Origin: Pseudochrobactrum saccharolyticum
Lineage (GTDB): Bacteria > Pseudomonadota > Alphaproteobacteria > Rhizobiales > Rhizobiaceae
Direction of reading: 5' to 3'
DNA length: 64,000 nt
Assembly (NCBI RefSeq): GCF_008801715.1
Contig: NZ_VZPG01000004.1
Coordinates: 1-64,000 of the forward strand
This document shows positions 24,710 to 33,624 of the stretch, in pieces. Below the pieces are notes generated by a model. That model had not been told where the DNA came from. It did no database searches and saw only the letters and a program-made list of their open reading frames with translations. The translations under genes and the position numbers were made by a program. Position 1 is the first letter of the stretch; every line of letters starts with the position of its first letter.

Positions 24710-25969
24710 GTGAACAAGATGACCAAGGTAACCGTAACCGTGAACGGCCGTGATTATAACTGGCCGAACGTCCCCGCTATCGCGATCTGCCTTGACGGCT
24801 GCGAACCGGCTTATCTGGATGAGGCAATTGCTGCGGGGCTGATGCCGACACTGAAACGCATTAAAGAAACCGGCACGGTACGCACCGCCCATAGTGTTAT
24901 TCCGAGTTTTACCAATCCGAATAATCTTTCCATCGCCACGGGGCGTCCGCCTGCTGTGCACGGCATTTGCGGTAATTATCTTTATGACCGCGAAACCGGT
25001 ACGGAAGTGATGATGAATGATGTGCGCTTTCTGCGTGCGCCGACCGTTTTCAAAGGCTTCTATGATGCCGGTGCGAAAGTCGCTGTAGTGACCGCCAAAG
25101 ACAAGCTGCGGGCATTGCTTGGGGCAGGCCTGCAATTCGGAGATAATCGCGCGATTTGTTTTTCGGCAGAGCGTTCCGATACGACAACGAAAGCGGAAAA
25201 CGGCATTGATAATGCATCGCAATGGCTGGGTATGTCGGTGCCGGAGGTTTATTCCGCAGAGCTTTCAGAATTTGTTTTTGCTGCCGGTGTGAAGCTGCTC
25301 AAAACTTTCCGGCCAGATGTGATGTATCTGACCACAACAGACTATGTGCAGCATAAATATGCACCGGGTGTGCCGCAGGCCAATGCATTTTATGAAATGT
25401 TCGACAAATATCTGGCCGAGCTGGATGCTTTAGGCGCGGCCATTGTGGTGACGGCAGATCACGGCATGAAGCCGAAACATAAGGCTGATGGCTCACCGGA
25501 TGTTGTCTATGTGCAGGACGTTCTTGACGACTGGCTGGGCAAAGATGCCGCGCGGGTCATTCTCCCGATCACAGATCCTTATGTAGTGCACCACGGCGCG
25601 CTTGGTTCTTTTGCAACGGCCTATCTGCCGGATGGTACGGATATCGGTGATATTATGAAACGGCTGGCGGCTATTGAAGGCATTGATGTGGTGCTGAACA
25701 ATGCTGATGCTGCTGAGCGTTTTGAACTGCCTCAAGACCGTATCGGCGATATTGTTCTGGTGTCATCGGAGAATAAGGCCATCGGCACCAGCGAGCATCG
25801 CCATGATCTTGCAGCATTGAATGAGCCTCTGCGCTCGCATGGCGGGCTGACAGAACAGGCCGTGCCTTTCATTGTGAACCGTCAGATGCCGGAATTGCCG
25901 GAAGCACCGGTTCTGCGTAATTTTGATGCGTTTTTCTATGCGGTTACAGCTGCGGTAGCTCAGCAGTAA
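24710..25969 (+). CDS. phnA: Phosphonoacetate hydrolase
   Basis: The 419-residue metalloenzyme of the alkaline phosphatase superfamily cleaves phosphonoacetate to acetate and phosphate (EC 3.11.1.2). The pattern is clear: N-terminal ICLDGCEPAYLDEAI, the nucleophile-region SVIPSFTNPNNLSIATGRPP (Thr nucleophile), then VVTADHGMKPK with metal-binding Asp/His and a late His in RSHGGLTEQ. I start at the GTG at 24710, which has GGAGG eight bases upstream; ATG codons at 24686 and 24719 are less well spaced. This gene indicates the oxidative phosphonoacetate route rather than phosphonatase (PhnX), for which no gene is present. Confidence 0.92.
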   Translation: MNKMTKVTVTVNGRDYNWPNVPAIAICLDGCEPAYLDEAIAAGLMPTLKRIKETGTVRTAHSVIPSFTNPNNLSIATGRPPAVHGICGNYLYDRETGTEVMMNDVRFLRAPTVFKGFYDAGAKVAVVTAKDKLRALLGAGLQFGDNRAICFSAERSDTTTKAENGIDNASQWLGMSVPEVYSAELSEFVFAAGVKLLKTFRPDVMYLTTTDYVQHKYAPGVPQANAFYEMFDKYLAELDALGAAIVVTADHGMKPKHKADGSPDVVYVQDVLDDWLGKDAARVILPITDPYVVHHGALGSFATAYLPDGTDIGDIMKRLAAIEGIDVVLNNADAAERFELPQDRIGDIVLVSSENKAIGTSEHRHDLAALNEPLRSHGGLTEQAVPFIVNRQMPELPEAPVLRNFDAFFYAVTAAVAQQ

Positions 25970-26008
25970 ATTGAGGAGAAACATTCCCCCGTGCCGGTAA
26001 ACCGATCT

Positions 26009-26024
26009 CTGATTTTAAAATCAG
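26009..26024. repeat. Perfect palindrome between phnA and phnY
   Basis: CTGATTTTAAAATCAG is a perfect 16-base palindrome. It is embedded in a longer imperfect hairpin (CCGGTAAACC ... GGTTTCCGG, about 25993-26036). It may tune relative expression within the operon by transcript processing or attenuation. Confidence 0.55.
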
Positions 26025-26062
26025 AATGGTTTCCGGTGGGGTGAATTGAAGGGAGAGCCTTT

Positions 26063-27520
26063 GTGGTGAAGCCGGAAACAATCATTAAAACCAGACATGA
26101 GCCTATGCGTATCGCCGGTAAAAAGGTCGATGCAGATGCCGTTTTTGATGTGCATTATCCTTACACAAATGCGGTCATCGGTACGGTTCCGGCAGGGCGA
26201 GCTGAACATGCCCGCGAGGCTTTCAGGATTGCCGCAGCCTATAAGCCGAAGCTGACACGCTATGAACGGCAAAAAATCCTGCTGCGTACAGCTGAATTGC
26301 TGGTGGCGCGCAAAGAGGAAATGGCTGATCTGATTACTTCGGAATTGGGCATCTCCAAGATGGATTCCTATTACGAAGTAGGCCGTGCCTATGACGTGTT
26401 TACGCTCGCAGGGCAGATGTGCCTGCATGATGACGGTGAGATATTCTCCTGTGATCTGACACCACACGGTAAAGCCCGCAAGATTTTCACGTTCCGTGAG
26501 CCATTGCGTGCGATTTCTGCAATCACGCCATTCAATCATCCTCTGAATATGGTTTCGCATAAAGTGGCACCGGCGATTGCCACCAATAATTGCGTGGTGG
26601 TAAAGCCGACCGAACTGACACCGATGACCGCATTGCTGCTGTGCGATATTATGTATGAAGCCGGATTGCCGCCGGAAATGCTGTCGGTGGTGACAGGCCT
26701 GCCGAAAGATATCGGCTCGGAAATGATTACCAATCCGGATATTGATCTGATTACCTTTACCGGCGGCGTTCCGGTCGGCAAGATGATTGCCAATACTGCG
26801 GGCTATAAACGCACAGTACTGGAGCTCGGCGGTAATGATCCGCTGATTATTCTCAATGATTTGAGTGATGATGATCTGGCAAAAGCGGCCGATCTTGCTG
26901 TGGCGGGGGCGACGAAAAACTCCGGCCAGCGCTGCACAGCCGTGAAACGTATTTTGTGTCAGGAAAGCGTGGCCGATCGTTTTGTACCAATGGTGCTGGA
27001 GCGGGCAAAGAAAATACGCTTTGGTGATCCGATGGATCCGAAAACAGAACTCGGTACCGTCGTCCATGAACAGGCGGCCGCACGGTTTGAAAAACTGGTC
27101 TATATGGCAGCTGAGCAGGGGGCAAAAATTCTCTATGATCCGGGTCGTCAGGGCGCTTTGCTGCCACCGATTGTGGTTGACGAAGTACCGCACAGCTCGG
27201 AGCTGGTAATGCAGGAAACTTTCGGGCCGGTTATTCCGATTATTCGCGCACCGGATGATGATGATGCGCTGATTGCGCTGTCTAACTCGACAGATTTCGG
27301 TTTGTCATCGGGTGTCTGCACCAATGATTACCGGCGTATGCAGAAATATATCCGCGGGCTCAATGTCGGCACGGTCAATATCTGGGAAGTGCCGGGTTAC
27401 CGTATCGAGATGTCGCCTTTCGGCGGGATTAAAGATTCCGGCAATGGTTATAAAGAAGGCGTGATTGAAGCGATGAAAAGCTTCACCAATGTCAAAACCT
27501 TCTCGCTGCCATGGGATTGA
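26063..27520 (+). CDS. phnY: Phosphonoacetaldehyde dehydrogenase
   Basis: The 485-residue aldehyde dehydrogenase oxidises phosphonoacetaldehyde to phosphonoacetate with NAD. Family features are present: [20 protein letters not shown], the cofactor Lys in [15 protein letters not shown], the general-base Glu in LELGGNDP and the catalytic Cys in [11 protein letters not shown]. The specificity call comes from the operon (between phnA and the PbfA-like gene) and from overall resemblance to PhnY. The start is GTG 26063, with GGGAG about seven bases upstream. Confidence 0.9.
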   Translation: MVKPETIIKTRHEPMRIAGKKVDADAVFDVHYPYTNAVIGTVPAGRAEHAREAFRIAAAYKPKLTRYERQKILLRTAELLVARKEEMADLITSELGISKMDSYYEVGRAYDVFTLAGQMCLHDDGEIFSCDLTPHGKARKIFTFREPLRAISAITPFNHPLNMVSHKVAPAIATNNCVVVKPTELTPMTALLLCDIMYEAGLPPEMLSVVTGLPKDIGSEMITNPDIDLITFTGGVPVGKMIANTAGYKRTVLELGGNDPLIILNDLSDDDLAKAADLAVAGATKNSGQRCTAVKRILCQESVADRFVPMVLERAKKIRFGDPMDPKTELGTVVHEQAAARFEKLVYMAAEQGAKILYDPGRQGALLPPIVVDEVPHSSELVMQETFGPVIPIIRAPDDDDALIALSNSTDFGLSSGVCTNDYRRMQKYIRGLNVGTVNIWEVPGYRIEMSPFGGIKDSGNGYKEGVIEAMKSFTNVKTFSLPWD

Positions 27521-27550
27521 GACGCGGGAGAAGGGCTTAAAACAAGGTTC

Positions 27551-27594
27551 GCGATACGTAAAATGCAATAAAGTATAACAGGCATACGTATCGC
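27551..27594. promoter_or_regulatory. Inverted repeat between phnY and pbfA-like gene
   Basis: GCGATACGT (27551-27559) and ACGTATCGC (27586-27594) form perfect 9-base arms 26 bases apart, extended by GGTT on the outside of each arm. It could be a secondary operator or an RNA hairpin within the operon. Confidence 0.45.
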
Positions 27595-27636
27595 AACCGC
27601 CACATTATCTGAAAACCGTTCGGGGAGGCGGCGAGT

Positions 27637-28989
27637 ATGAAACTGGCAGTGCACACAGAGGGCGAGTCCAACCGCTCCGAGGCAAGGCAGCGATGGCAGG
27701 CGCAGCAAAACAGTCCTCATATGGAGGAAGTGCTGCGCCGTGATGCGGATGTTTTTCTGCATCAGAGTCTTTCCAGCCCTTGCCTCACAGCGATTGTTAA
27801 GGCGCAGGGTATCTGGATTGAAGATGCCAACGGGCGCCGTTTTATGGATTTTCACGGCAACAGCGCCCATCATATCGGCTATGCCCATCCTAAACTGATT
27901 GCTGCTGTGAAGCAGCAAATGGATGATCTGAGTTTTGCACCACGCCGTTTTACCTGTGAACCGGCGATTGAACTGGCTGAAAAACTGGCAGAAATAGCAC
28001 CGGGCAACTTGGGAAAAACGCTGTTTACCACCGGCGGATCAGATGCGATTGAGGTGGCGCTGAAAGTGGCGCGGGCAGCCACAGGACGGTTTAAAACCCT
28101 GTCTTTCTGGGATGCCTTTCACGGGGCTGGCTTTGGCGCCTCTTCAGTCGGAGGGGAAGCAACATTCCGTTCGGGTATTGCAGGGCCTTTATTGTCGGGC
28201 GCAGAACATGTGCCGCCTTTTGCCTGTTATCGTTGTCATTACAAGCATAAAGGGCCTGAGAGTTGCGGTATTGCCTGCGCGGATATTGTGTCTTTTGTGC
28301 TGGAACGCGAGGGTGATATTGCCGCTGTGGTGGCAGAGCCGATGCGCGCCACACCCTATCCACCGCCGCCCGGTTTCTGGCAAAAAGTACGTGAGGCCTG
28401 TGATCGTCACGGGACTTTGCTGATTTTTGATGAAATTCCAACCGGACTTGGCAAGACGGGAAAGTTTTTTGCGTCTGATCATGATGGTGTGACACCGGAT
28501 ATGATTGTGCTTGGTAAGTCGCTGGGTGGCGGTATGCTGCCGATCGCGGCGGCAATTGTGCGCCGCGATCTGGATGTGTGCGGTGATTATGCGATCGGGC
28601 ATTACACGCATGAGAAAAATCCGGTGACGACACGCGCCGCACTCACCACAATTCAGATTATTGAGGAAGAAGGGCTGGTTCAGCGTGCGGCCGAGCTTGG
28701 CCAATATGCGATGAACCGTCTTCGGGAGTTGCAATTGCGCTCACCGCATGTGGGAGATGTGCGCGGTCGTGGCTTGCTGTTCGGCGTGGAATTGGTGCGC
28801 GACCGGCACAGCCGTGAGCCGGATAATGCACTGGCTGAGGCTGTTTATTATCGCTGTCTGGAGGGCGGTGTCAGCTTCAAGATCAGTCAGGGCAATGTGC
28901 TGACCTTGTCGCCACCGCTCATCATTACTCAGCAGGAGCTTGAACAGGCACTGTCCGTTGTCGAAAGAGCGATATTGGAAGGCGCATAG
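27637..28989 (+). CDS. pbfA: PbfA-like 1-hydroxy-2-aminoethylphosphonate ammonia-lyase (class III aminotransferase fold)
   Basis: The 450-residue PLP protein belongs to fold-type I class III aminotransferases (ENPVTTRAALTT; PLP Lys in VLGKSLGGGMLP; FDEIPTGLGKTGK). In phn operons of this layout, the enzyme PbfA characterised in Vibrio splendidus is a lyase, not a transaminase. It converts (R)-1-hydroxy-2-aminoethylphosphonate to phosphonoacetaldehyde and ammonia. A Cys-rich insertion (PFACYRCHYKHKGPESCGIAC, about 195-215) is also characteristic, as I recall, of the phosphonate-linked subgroup. The position after phnY supports the call. Start ATG 27637 follows GGGGAGGCGGCGAGT. The alternative is a transaminase for AEP, which would be redundant with PhnW. 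Confidence 0.82.
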   Translation: MKLAVHTEGESNRSEARQRWQAQQNSPHMEEVLRRDADVFLHQSLSSPCLTAIVKAQGIWIEDANGRRFMDFHGNSAHHIGYAHPKLIAAVKQQMDDLSFAPRRFTCEPAIELAEKLAEIAPGNLGKTLFTTGGSDAIEVALKVARAATGRFKTLSFWDAFHGAGFGASSVGGEATFRSGIAGPLLSGAEHVPPFACYRCHYKHKGPESCGIACADIVSFVLEREGDIAAVVAEPMRATPYPPPPGFWQKVREACDRHGTLLIFDEIPTGLGKTGKFFASDHDGVTPDMIVLGKSLGGGMLPIAAAIVRRDLDVCGDYAIGHYTHEKNPVTTRAALTTIQIIEEEGLVQRAAELGQYAMNRLRELQLRSPHVGDVRGRGLLFGVELVRDRHSREPDNALAEAVYYRCLEGGVSFKISQGNVLTLSPPLIITQQELEQALSVVERAILEGA

Positions 28990-29190
28990 ATTTTTCTGTC
29001 CGGAAGAAACGCCCCCTAACCTATAAGTTTTGGAGGGCGATGTATAAAATAAATAGATTTTACTTATTGAACTGCGGTTCGCACTATGAGGAGCCATAAG
29101 AGGGAACAGCCTGCAAAAGCAGGTATAAAAATAAGCAATCAGCTATCAAACACATAACAAAAAGCTGATATAACAATGGGGAAATATGAA

Positions 29191-30213
29191 ATGAAAAAGC
29201 ATCGCGCTTTTATTCTGTCCCTTGCTGCCGGTATTGCTTTGGCATCAAGTGCTTATGCACAAACAGAACTGACTGTTTATACTGCTTTTGAAGCGGTTGA
29301 TCTGCAACGCTTTGCAGAAGCTTTTAATAAAGATCATCCGGATATTAAAGTGAACTGGGTACGTGACTCCACAGGGGTTATGACCGCCAAGCTGCTGGCC
29401 GAGAAGAACAATCCGAAGGCAGATATTGTCTGGGGTATTGCGGCCACATCGCTGCTGATCCTTAAAAATGAAGGTATGCTTGAGCCTTATACGCCGAAAG
29501 ATGTCGACAAGCTGGATCCGCGTTTTGTGGATAAGGATCGTCCGACCAGCTGGATCGGGCTTGATGCCTATGTGGCCGCGGTCTGTTTCAATACGGTTGA
29601 AGCAGAGAAACTTGGCCTAAAACCGCCGGCAAGCTGGAAAGACTTGACCAAGCCTGAATATAAAGGTCATGTGGTCATGCCTAATCCGGCATCGTCCGGC
29701 ACCGGCTTCCTCGATGTGTCATCCTGGTTGCAGATGTTCGGTGAAAAGGGCGGCTGGGACTATATGGATGCCCTGCATGAGAATATCGCCAATTACACGC
29801 ATTCCGGCTCCAAACCGTGCAAAATGGCCGGTGCAGGTGAAATACCGATCGGTGTTTCCTTTGAATTCCCTGCCTCTCAGGTAAAAAGTGCCGGTGCGCC
29901 GGTGGATATTATCTTCCCTGAAGAAGGTTCCGGCTGGGAGTCCGAGGCCGTGGCGATTATGGCCGGTACAGCGAATATGGATGCCGCCAAAACCCTGATG
30001 GACTGGACACTGACACCGAATGCCATGGAAGCGCTCAATAAGAGTTTTGCCGTGGTCGCGTTGCCGGGTATTGCCAAGCCTGTGGAACATATCCCTGCTG
30101 ATCTCGAAAAGAAGATGATTAAGAATGATCTGGAATGGGCGGCGAATAATCGCAAAGCCATTCTGGAAGAATGGTCGAAACGGTACGATTCAAAATCTGA
30201 ATCCAAAGGCTGA
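29191..30213 (+). CDS. phnS: 2-aminoethylphosphonate ABC transporter, substrate-binding protein
   Basis: The 340-residue periplasmic binding protein has a signal peptide (residues 1-24, SAYA-Q) and the fold of iron/polyamine-type extracellular binding proteins (ELTVYTAFEAVDLQRFAEAF). It should deliver aminoethylphosphonate to the PhnT/PhnUV transporter. The ATG at 29191 is preceded by GGGGAAATATGAA; an in-frame ATG at 29176 would add five residues before the positively charged signal start. The 200-base gap before it holds no other gene and could carry an internal promoter. Confidence 0.87.
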   Translation: MKKHRAFILSLAAGIALASSAYAQTELTVYTAFEAVDLQRFAEAFNKDHPDIKVNWVRDSTGVMTAKLLAEKNNPKADIVWGIAATSLLILKNEGMLEPYTPKDVDKLDPRFVDKDRPTSWIGLDAYVAAVCFNTVEAEKLGLKPPASWKDLTKPEYKGHVVMPNPASSGTGFLDVSSWLQMFGEKGGWDYMDALHENIANYTHSGSKPCKMAGAGEIPIGVSFEFPASQVKSAGAPVDIIFPEEGSGWESEAVAIMAGTANMDAAKTLMDWTLTPNAMEALNKSFAVVALPGIAKPVEHIPADLEKKMIKNDLEWAANNRKAILEEWSKRYDSKSESKG

Positions 30214-30364
30214 TCGGAACGCTGTCTCATTGAGCGGCAGAATTTCTGTCTTCATATGGTTTCGGACACAGACCGGTTCCCGTGTTTTCCGAAGCTGCTC
30301 TAACAGACACGCATAATGCGACTGCGAACGCGGGCTTTTCCGCGTTCGTTCAGGGAGTGTGACC

Positions 30365-31564
30365 ATGTCAGTCCAGAGGAATGAATTCGTGAAACATGAA
30401 ATGGCTACAGATGCTGTTCGTATCGGTCAGCAGGCATATAATGCCGGCGATGCGGCAGCAAACAGACAGGAATATCTCAAGGTTGACGGCCTCTGGAAAG
30501 CTTTCGGAGAGTTTTATGCGCTGAAAGACATCAATCTGGAAATCAGAGAAGGCGAATTTATCTGTTTTCTCGGGCCTTCCGGTTGTGGCAAGACCACATT
30601 GCTGCGTGCCATTGCAGGGCTGGATCTGCAGACAAGGGGGACGGTTCATCAGGCTTCCAAAGATATTTCCTGCCTGCCGCCTGCCCAACGCGATTATGGG
30701 ATTGTTTTTCAGTCCTATGCTTTGTTTCCCAATCTGACCATTGAAAAGAATATCGCCTTCGGGCTTGAAAATATGAAGAAATCACGCGCCGAGATTACGC
30801 AGCGCGTTGCCGAATTGCTGGAACTGGTGGGACTGGCAGATCAGGCGAAAAAATATCCTTCACAACTTTCCGGTGGGCAGCAGCAGCGTATTGCGCTGGC
30901 AAGGGCGATAGCGATTTCTCCAGGGCTTTTGTTGCTTGACGAGCCGCTTTCCGCGCTTGACGCCAAGGTGCGTGTTCATCTGCGTCACGAGATTAAAGAA
31001 TTGCAGCGCAAGCTCGGCGTGACAACAATCATGGTCACCCACGATCAGGAAGAAGCGCTGGCAATGGCTGATCGTATCGTGGTGATGAATAAAGGGACAA
31101 TCGAACAGGTTGGCACACCGCTTGATGTGTATCGCCAGCCAAGCAGCCTGTTTGTGGCCGATTTCATCGGAGAGACCAATAAATATCCGGTCACGATCGG
31201 GGCGGATGGCACCGCATTTTCCGGTGATCTGGTTCTGCAATGCAATGAACATAATCTGCCGGAGGGCAGCGAGGCGGTTGCAGTCATCAGGCCGAATGAT
31301 GTGATCCCCCATGGCCGCGCTGTGGATGCGAGTTCCTCTGCCGGAAACGGGGAAAATCTGATTGAGGTGCAGATTGAAGCCATGGAATTTCTCGGCTCTT
31401 TCTGGCGCACGCATATGCGCAGCACCTATTTACAAAACCAGCAGCTGATTGCCGACTTTTCCATCAATGCGGAGCGGCGCCTCGGCCTGACAGAGGGTAT
31501 GACCATTCTTGTTGAATTGCCGAAAAGCCGTTTGCTGATTTTTGACGGAAAGGGCAGGCGATGA
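30365..31564 (+). CDS. phnT: 2-aminoethylphosphonate ABC transporter, ATP-binding protein
   Basis: The 399-residue ATPase has Walker A (GPSGCGKTT), the Q-loop (VFQSYALFPN), the signature LSGGQQQRIALARA, Walker B (LLLLDEPLSALD) and the switch His (MVTHDQEEA). A C-terminal TOBE-type regulatory region of about 110 residues follows. It energises uptake by the fused permease encoded immediately downstream, with a 4-base ATGA overlap. About 40 residues precede the ABC domain, longer than usual. ATG 30365 with GGGAG seven bases upstream is preferred over GTG 30359. Confidence 0.9.
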   Translation: MSVQRNEFVKHEMATDAVRIGQQAYNAGDAAANRQEYLKVDGLWKAFGEFYALKDINLEIREGEFICFLGPSGCGKTTLLRAIAGLDLQTRGTVHQASKDISCLPPAQRDYGIVFQSYALFPNLTIEKNIAFGLENMKKSRAEITQRVAELLELVGLADQAKKYPSQLSGGQQQRIALARAIAISPGLLLLDEPLSALDAKVRVHLRHEIKELQRKLGVTTIMVTHDQEEALAMADRIVVMNKGTIEQVGTPLDVYRQPSSLFVADFIGETNKYPVTIGADGTAFSGDLVLQCNEHNLPEGSEAVAVIRPNDVIPHGRAVDASSSAGNGENLIEVQIEAMEFLGSFWRTHMRSTYLQNQQLIADFSINAERRLGLTEGMTILVELPKSRLLIFDGKGRR

Positions 31565-33585
31565 GTGCTGTAAGCGATTATTCTGCTGCGCCGCTCATGC
31601 CGGCAGGCAAGGCTATCCGTCAGAAGGTCAGTTCGGACGACTGGATCAAACGCGGTATGATGCTGATTATCGGCGCGTATCTGCTGATAACATTGGCTGC
31701 GCCGCTCTATGTGATGCTGTCCAAATCTTTTGCCAGTTACCAGTTTCAGCTGGAAAATTATGAAGTGCAGGTTGGTGATGGCAAAGGCAACTGGGCTCCT
31801 GCTCAGTCTTTGAGCCAGCTGAATGCCGGTTTGAAAACCATTTCAGAAGATGAGCTGGCAACCTCCAATAGTGGTCGTTTGTCTCCGGTGGCCTTGTTTC
31901 CGGAATTCAGCTTTCGCGGGCCAGAGCATTATCGCATCCGTGGTTTGACGGATAACAGCCGGTTTCTGATCGGCTCTGCTCCCTATCAGGGGCAGGAGTG
32001 GCAGGAGGTGGATTCCAATAATTTCCGCCGTGTCATGCTGATGCCGCATCAAACGACAGGGCTGGATAATTACCGCACTTATTTTTCATCACCGGCGCTG
32101 TTTCAGTCGATCAGGAATTCTCTGGTGATCGCGCTGGTCAGCATGGTGCTCACCGTTTCACTGGCTTTTGGTTTTGCCTATGCGCTCAACCGTTCCAAAA
32201 TGCGCTTTAAAGGCTTTTTCAAGCTGGTGGCGGTGATGCCAATTCTTGTGCCGTCATTGCTGCCGGGGATTGCGCTGATCTATCTGTTCGGTAATCAGGG
32301 AATTTTGAAAGAGCTGCTGTTCGGCCTGCCGATTTACGGACCTCTGGGCATTGTGCTGGGATCGGTGTTCTTTACGTTTCCCCATGCGCTGATGATTATC
32401 TCAACGGCTCTGGCTGTGTCGGATGCCCGTCATTATGAGGCGGCAGATTCCCTGCGGGCAAGCAAATGGCGCACATTCTGGACTGTGACAGTACCGGGTG
32501 CCCGCTATGGTTTGATTTCAGCAGCTTTTGTGGTGTTCAATCTGGTTATCACAGATTTTGGTCTGCCAAAGGTTATCGGCGGCCAGTATAATGTGCTGGC
32601 GGTGGATATTTATAAGCAGGTCATTGGCCAGCAGAATTTTGAAATCGGTGCGGTTGTCTCTGTAATGCTGCTGTTTCCCGCTGTGATTGCCTTTGCCGTC
32701 GACAGAGTTATCCAGCGCAAACAGGTTGCTCTGTTATCTGCGCGTGCGGTGCCGTTTGCCCCGAAAAAGAAACCGCTGTTTGACAATCTGTGCCTGCTTT
32801 ATTGCGCTCTGATAGCTGTTTTCATCACCGGTCTTTTGCTGGTCTGCCAATTAGCGGCCATCGTAAAATTCTGGCCTTATGATCTGAGCTTCAGCCTGCG
32901 CAATTTTGAGTTCGGGCGTATGGATGGCGGTGGCTGGAGTTCCTATTATAATTCTATCCAGCTGGCTTTTCTGACGGCGATTATCGGAACAGTTGTCGTG
33001 TTTGTCGGTGCCTATGCGGTTGAGAAGACCGAGGGCTTTGCCAAAGGCCGTGCCTTGTTTCAGTTTCTGGCCATGCTGCCAATGGCTGTGCCGGGTATGG
33101 TGCTGGGGCTTGCCTATATTTTCTTCTTCAACAATCCGGCCAACCCGCTGAGCACTATTTACGGGACAATGATAATTCTTGTCATCTGTACCGTGACGCA
33201 TTTTTATACAGTGTCCCATCTGACAGCGCTGACCGCACTGAAACAAATGGATCCGGAATTCGAGTCCGTTTCGGCATCGCTCAAGCAACCATTCTACAAA
33301 CTATTTGCACGGGTGACCGTGCCGGTATGTCTGCCGGCCATTCTGGATATTTCAATCTACCTGTTCGTCAATGCGATGACGACAGTCTCCGCCGTGGTGT
33401 TCCTGTATTCTGCTCATACTACGCTGGCTTCCGTGGCCGTGCTGAATATGGATGATGCTGGGGATGTGGCACCCGCTGCCGCTATGGGGATGATGATCTT
33501 CTATACCAATGTCGCGGCACGGCTTGTGCATTATGGCTTGTCGCAAATGCTGCTGCGCAAGACACAGAAATGGCGGGGCACCTGA
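31561..33585 (+). CDS. 2-aminoethylphosphonate ABC transporter, fused permease
   Basis: The 674-residue membrane protein carries two binding-protein-dependent permease domains in one chain (about residues 185-390 and 460-665, about 12 membrane segments in all). Each has an EAA-like loop (YEAADSLRASKWRTFWTVTVP and FESVSASLKQPFYKLFARVTVP). It is thus the fused form of PhnU and PhnV. Between the first membrane helix and the first permease domain lies an extracytoplasmic insertion of about 120 residues, which may contact the binding protein. The start codon overlaps the end of phnT. Confidence 0.88.
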   Translation: MSAVSDYSAAPLMPAGKAIRQKVSSDDWIKRGMMLIIGAYLLITLAAPLYVMLSKSFASYQFQLENYEVQVGDGKGNWAPAQSLSQLNAGLKTISEDELATSNSGRLSPVALFPEFSFRGPEHYRIRGLTDNSRFLIGSAPYQGQEWQEVDSNNFRRVMLMPHQTTGLDNYRTYFSSPALFQSIRNSLVIALVSMVLTVSLAFGFAYALNRSKMRFKGFFKLVAVMPILVPSLLPGIALIYLFGNQGILKELLFGLPIYGPLGIVLGSVFFTFPHALMIISTALAVSDARHYEAADSLRASKWRTFWTVTVPGARYGLISAAFVVFNLVITDFGLPKVIGGQYNVLAVDIYKQVIGQQNFEIGAVVSVMLLFPAVIAFAVDRVIQRKQVALLSARAVPFAPKKKPLFDNLCLLYCALIAVFITGLLLVCQLAAIVKFWPYDLSFSLRNFEFGRMDGGGWSSYYNSIQLAFLTAIIGTVVVFVGAYAVEKTEGFAKGRALFQFLAMLPMAVPGMVLGLAYIFFFNNPANPLSTIYGTMIILVICTVTHFYTVSHLTALTALKQMDPEFESVSASLKQPFYKLFARVTVPVCLPAILDISIYLFVNAMTTVSAVVFLYSAHTTLASVAVLNMDDAGDVAPAAAMGMMIFYTNVAARLVHYGLSQMLLRKTQKWRGT

Positions 33586-33592
33586 CAGTGAT

Positions 33593-33624
33593 TAAACGGC
33601 ACCTTTTGCAGAAGGTGCCGTTTA
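33593..33624. terminator. Bidirectional terminator after phn operon
   Basis: Stem TAAACGGCACCTT / AAGGTGCCGTTTA with a 6-base loop and T-rich flank. It serves both the phn operon and the convergent gene, whose stop codon lies inside the 3' arm. Confidence 0.88.

Noticed and set aside
26021-27193. Long minus-strand frame opposite phnY (390 codons)
   Set aside because: Antisense shadow of a gene with clear family motifs; no ribosome site or plausible protein content.
28990-29190. CGCCCCCTAA ... TTGGAGGGCG as a terminator after pbfA
   Set aside because: The stem is imperfect and lacks a T run; the downstream transporter genes are probably in the same operon.
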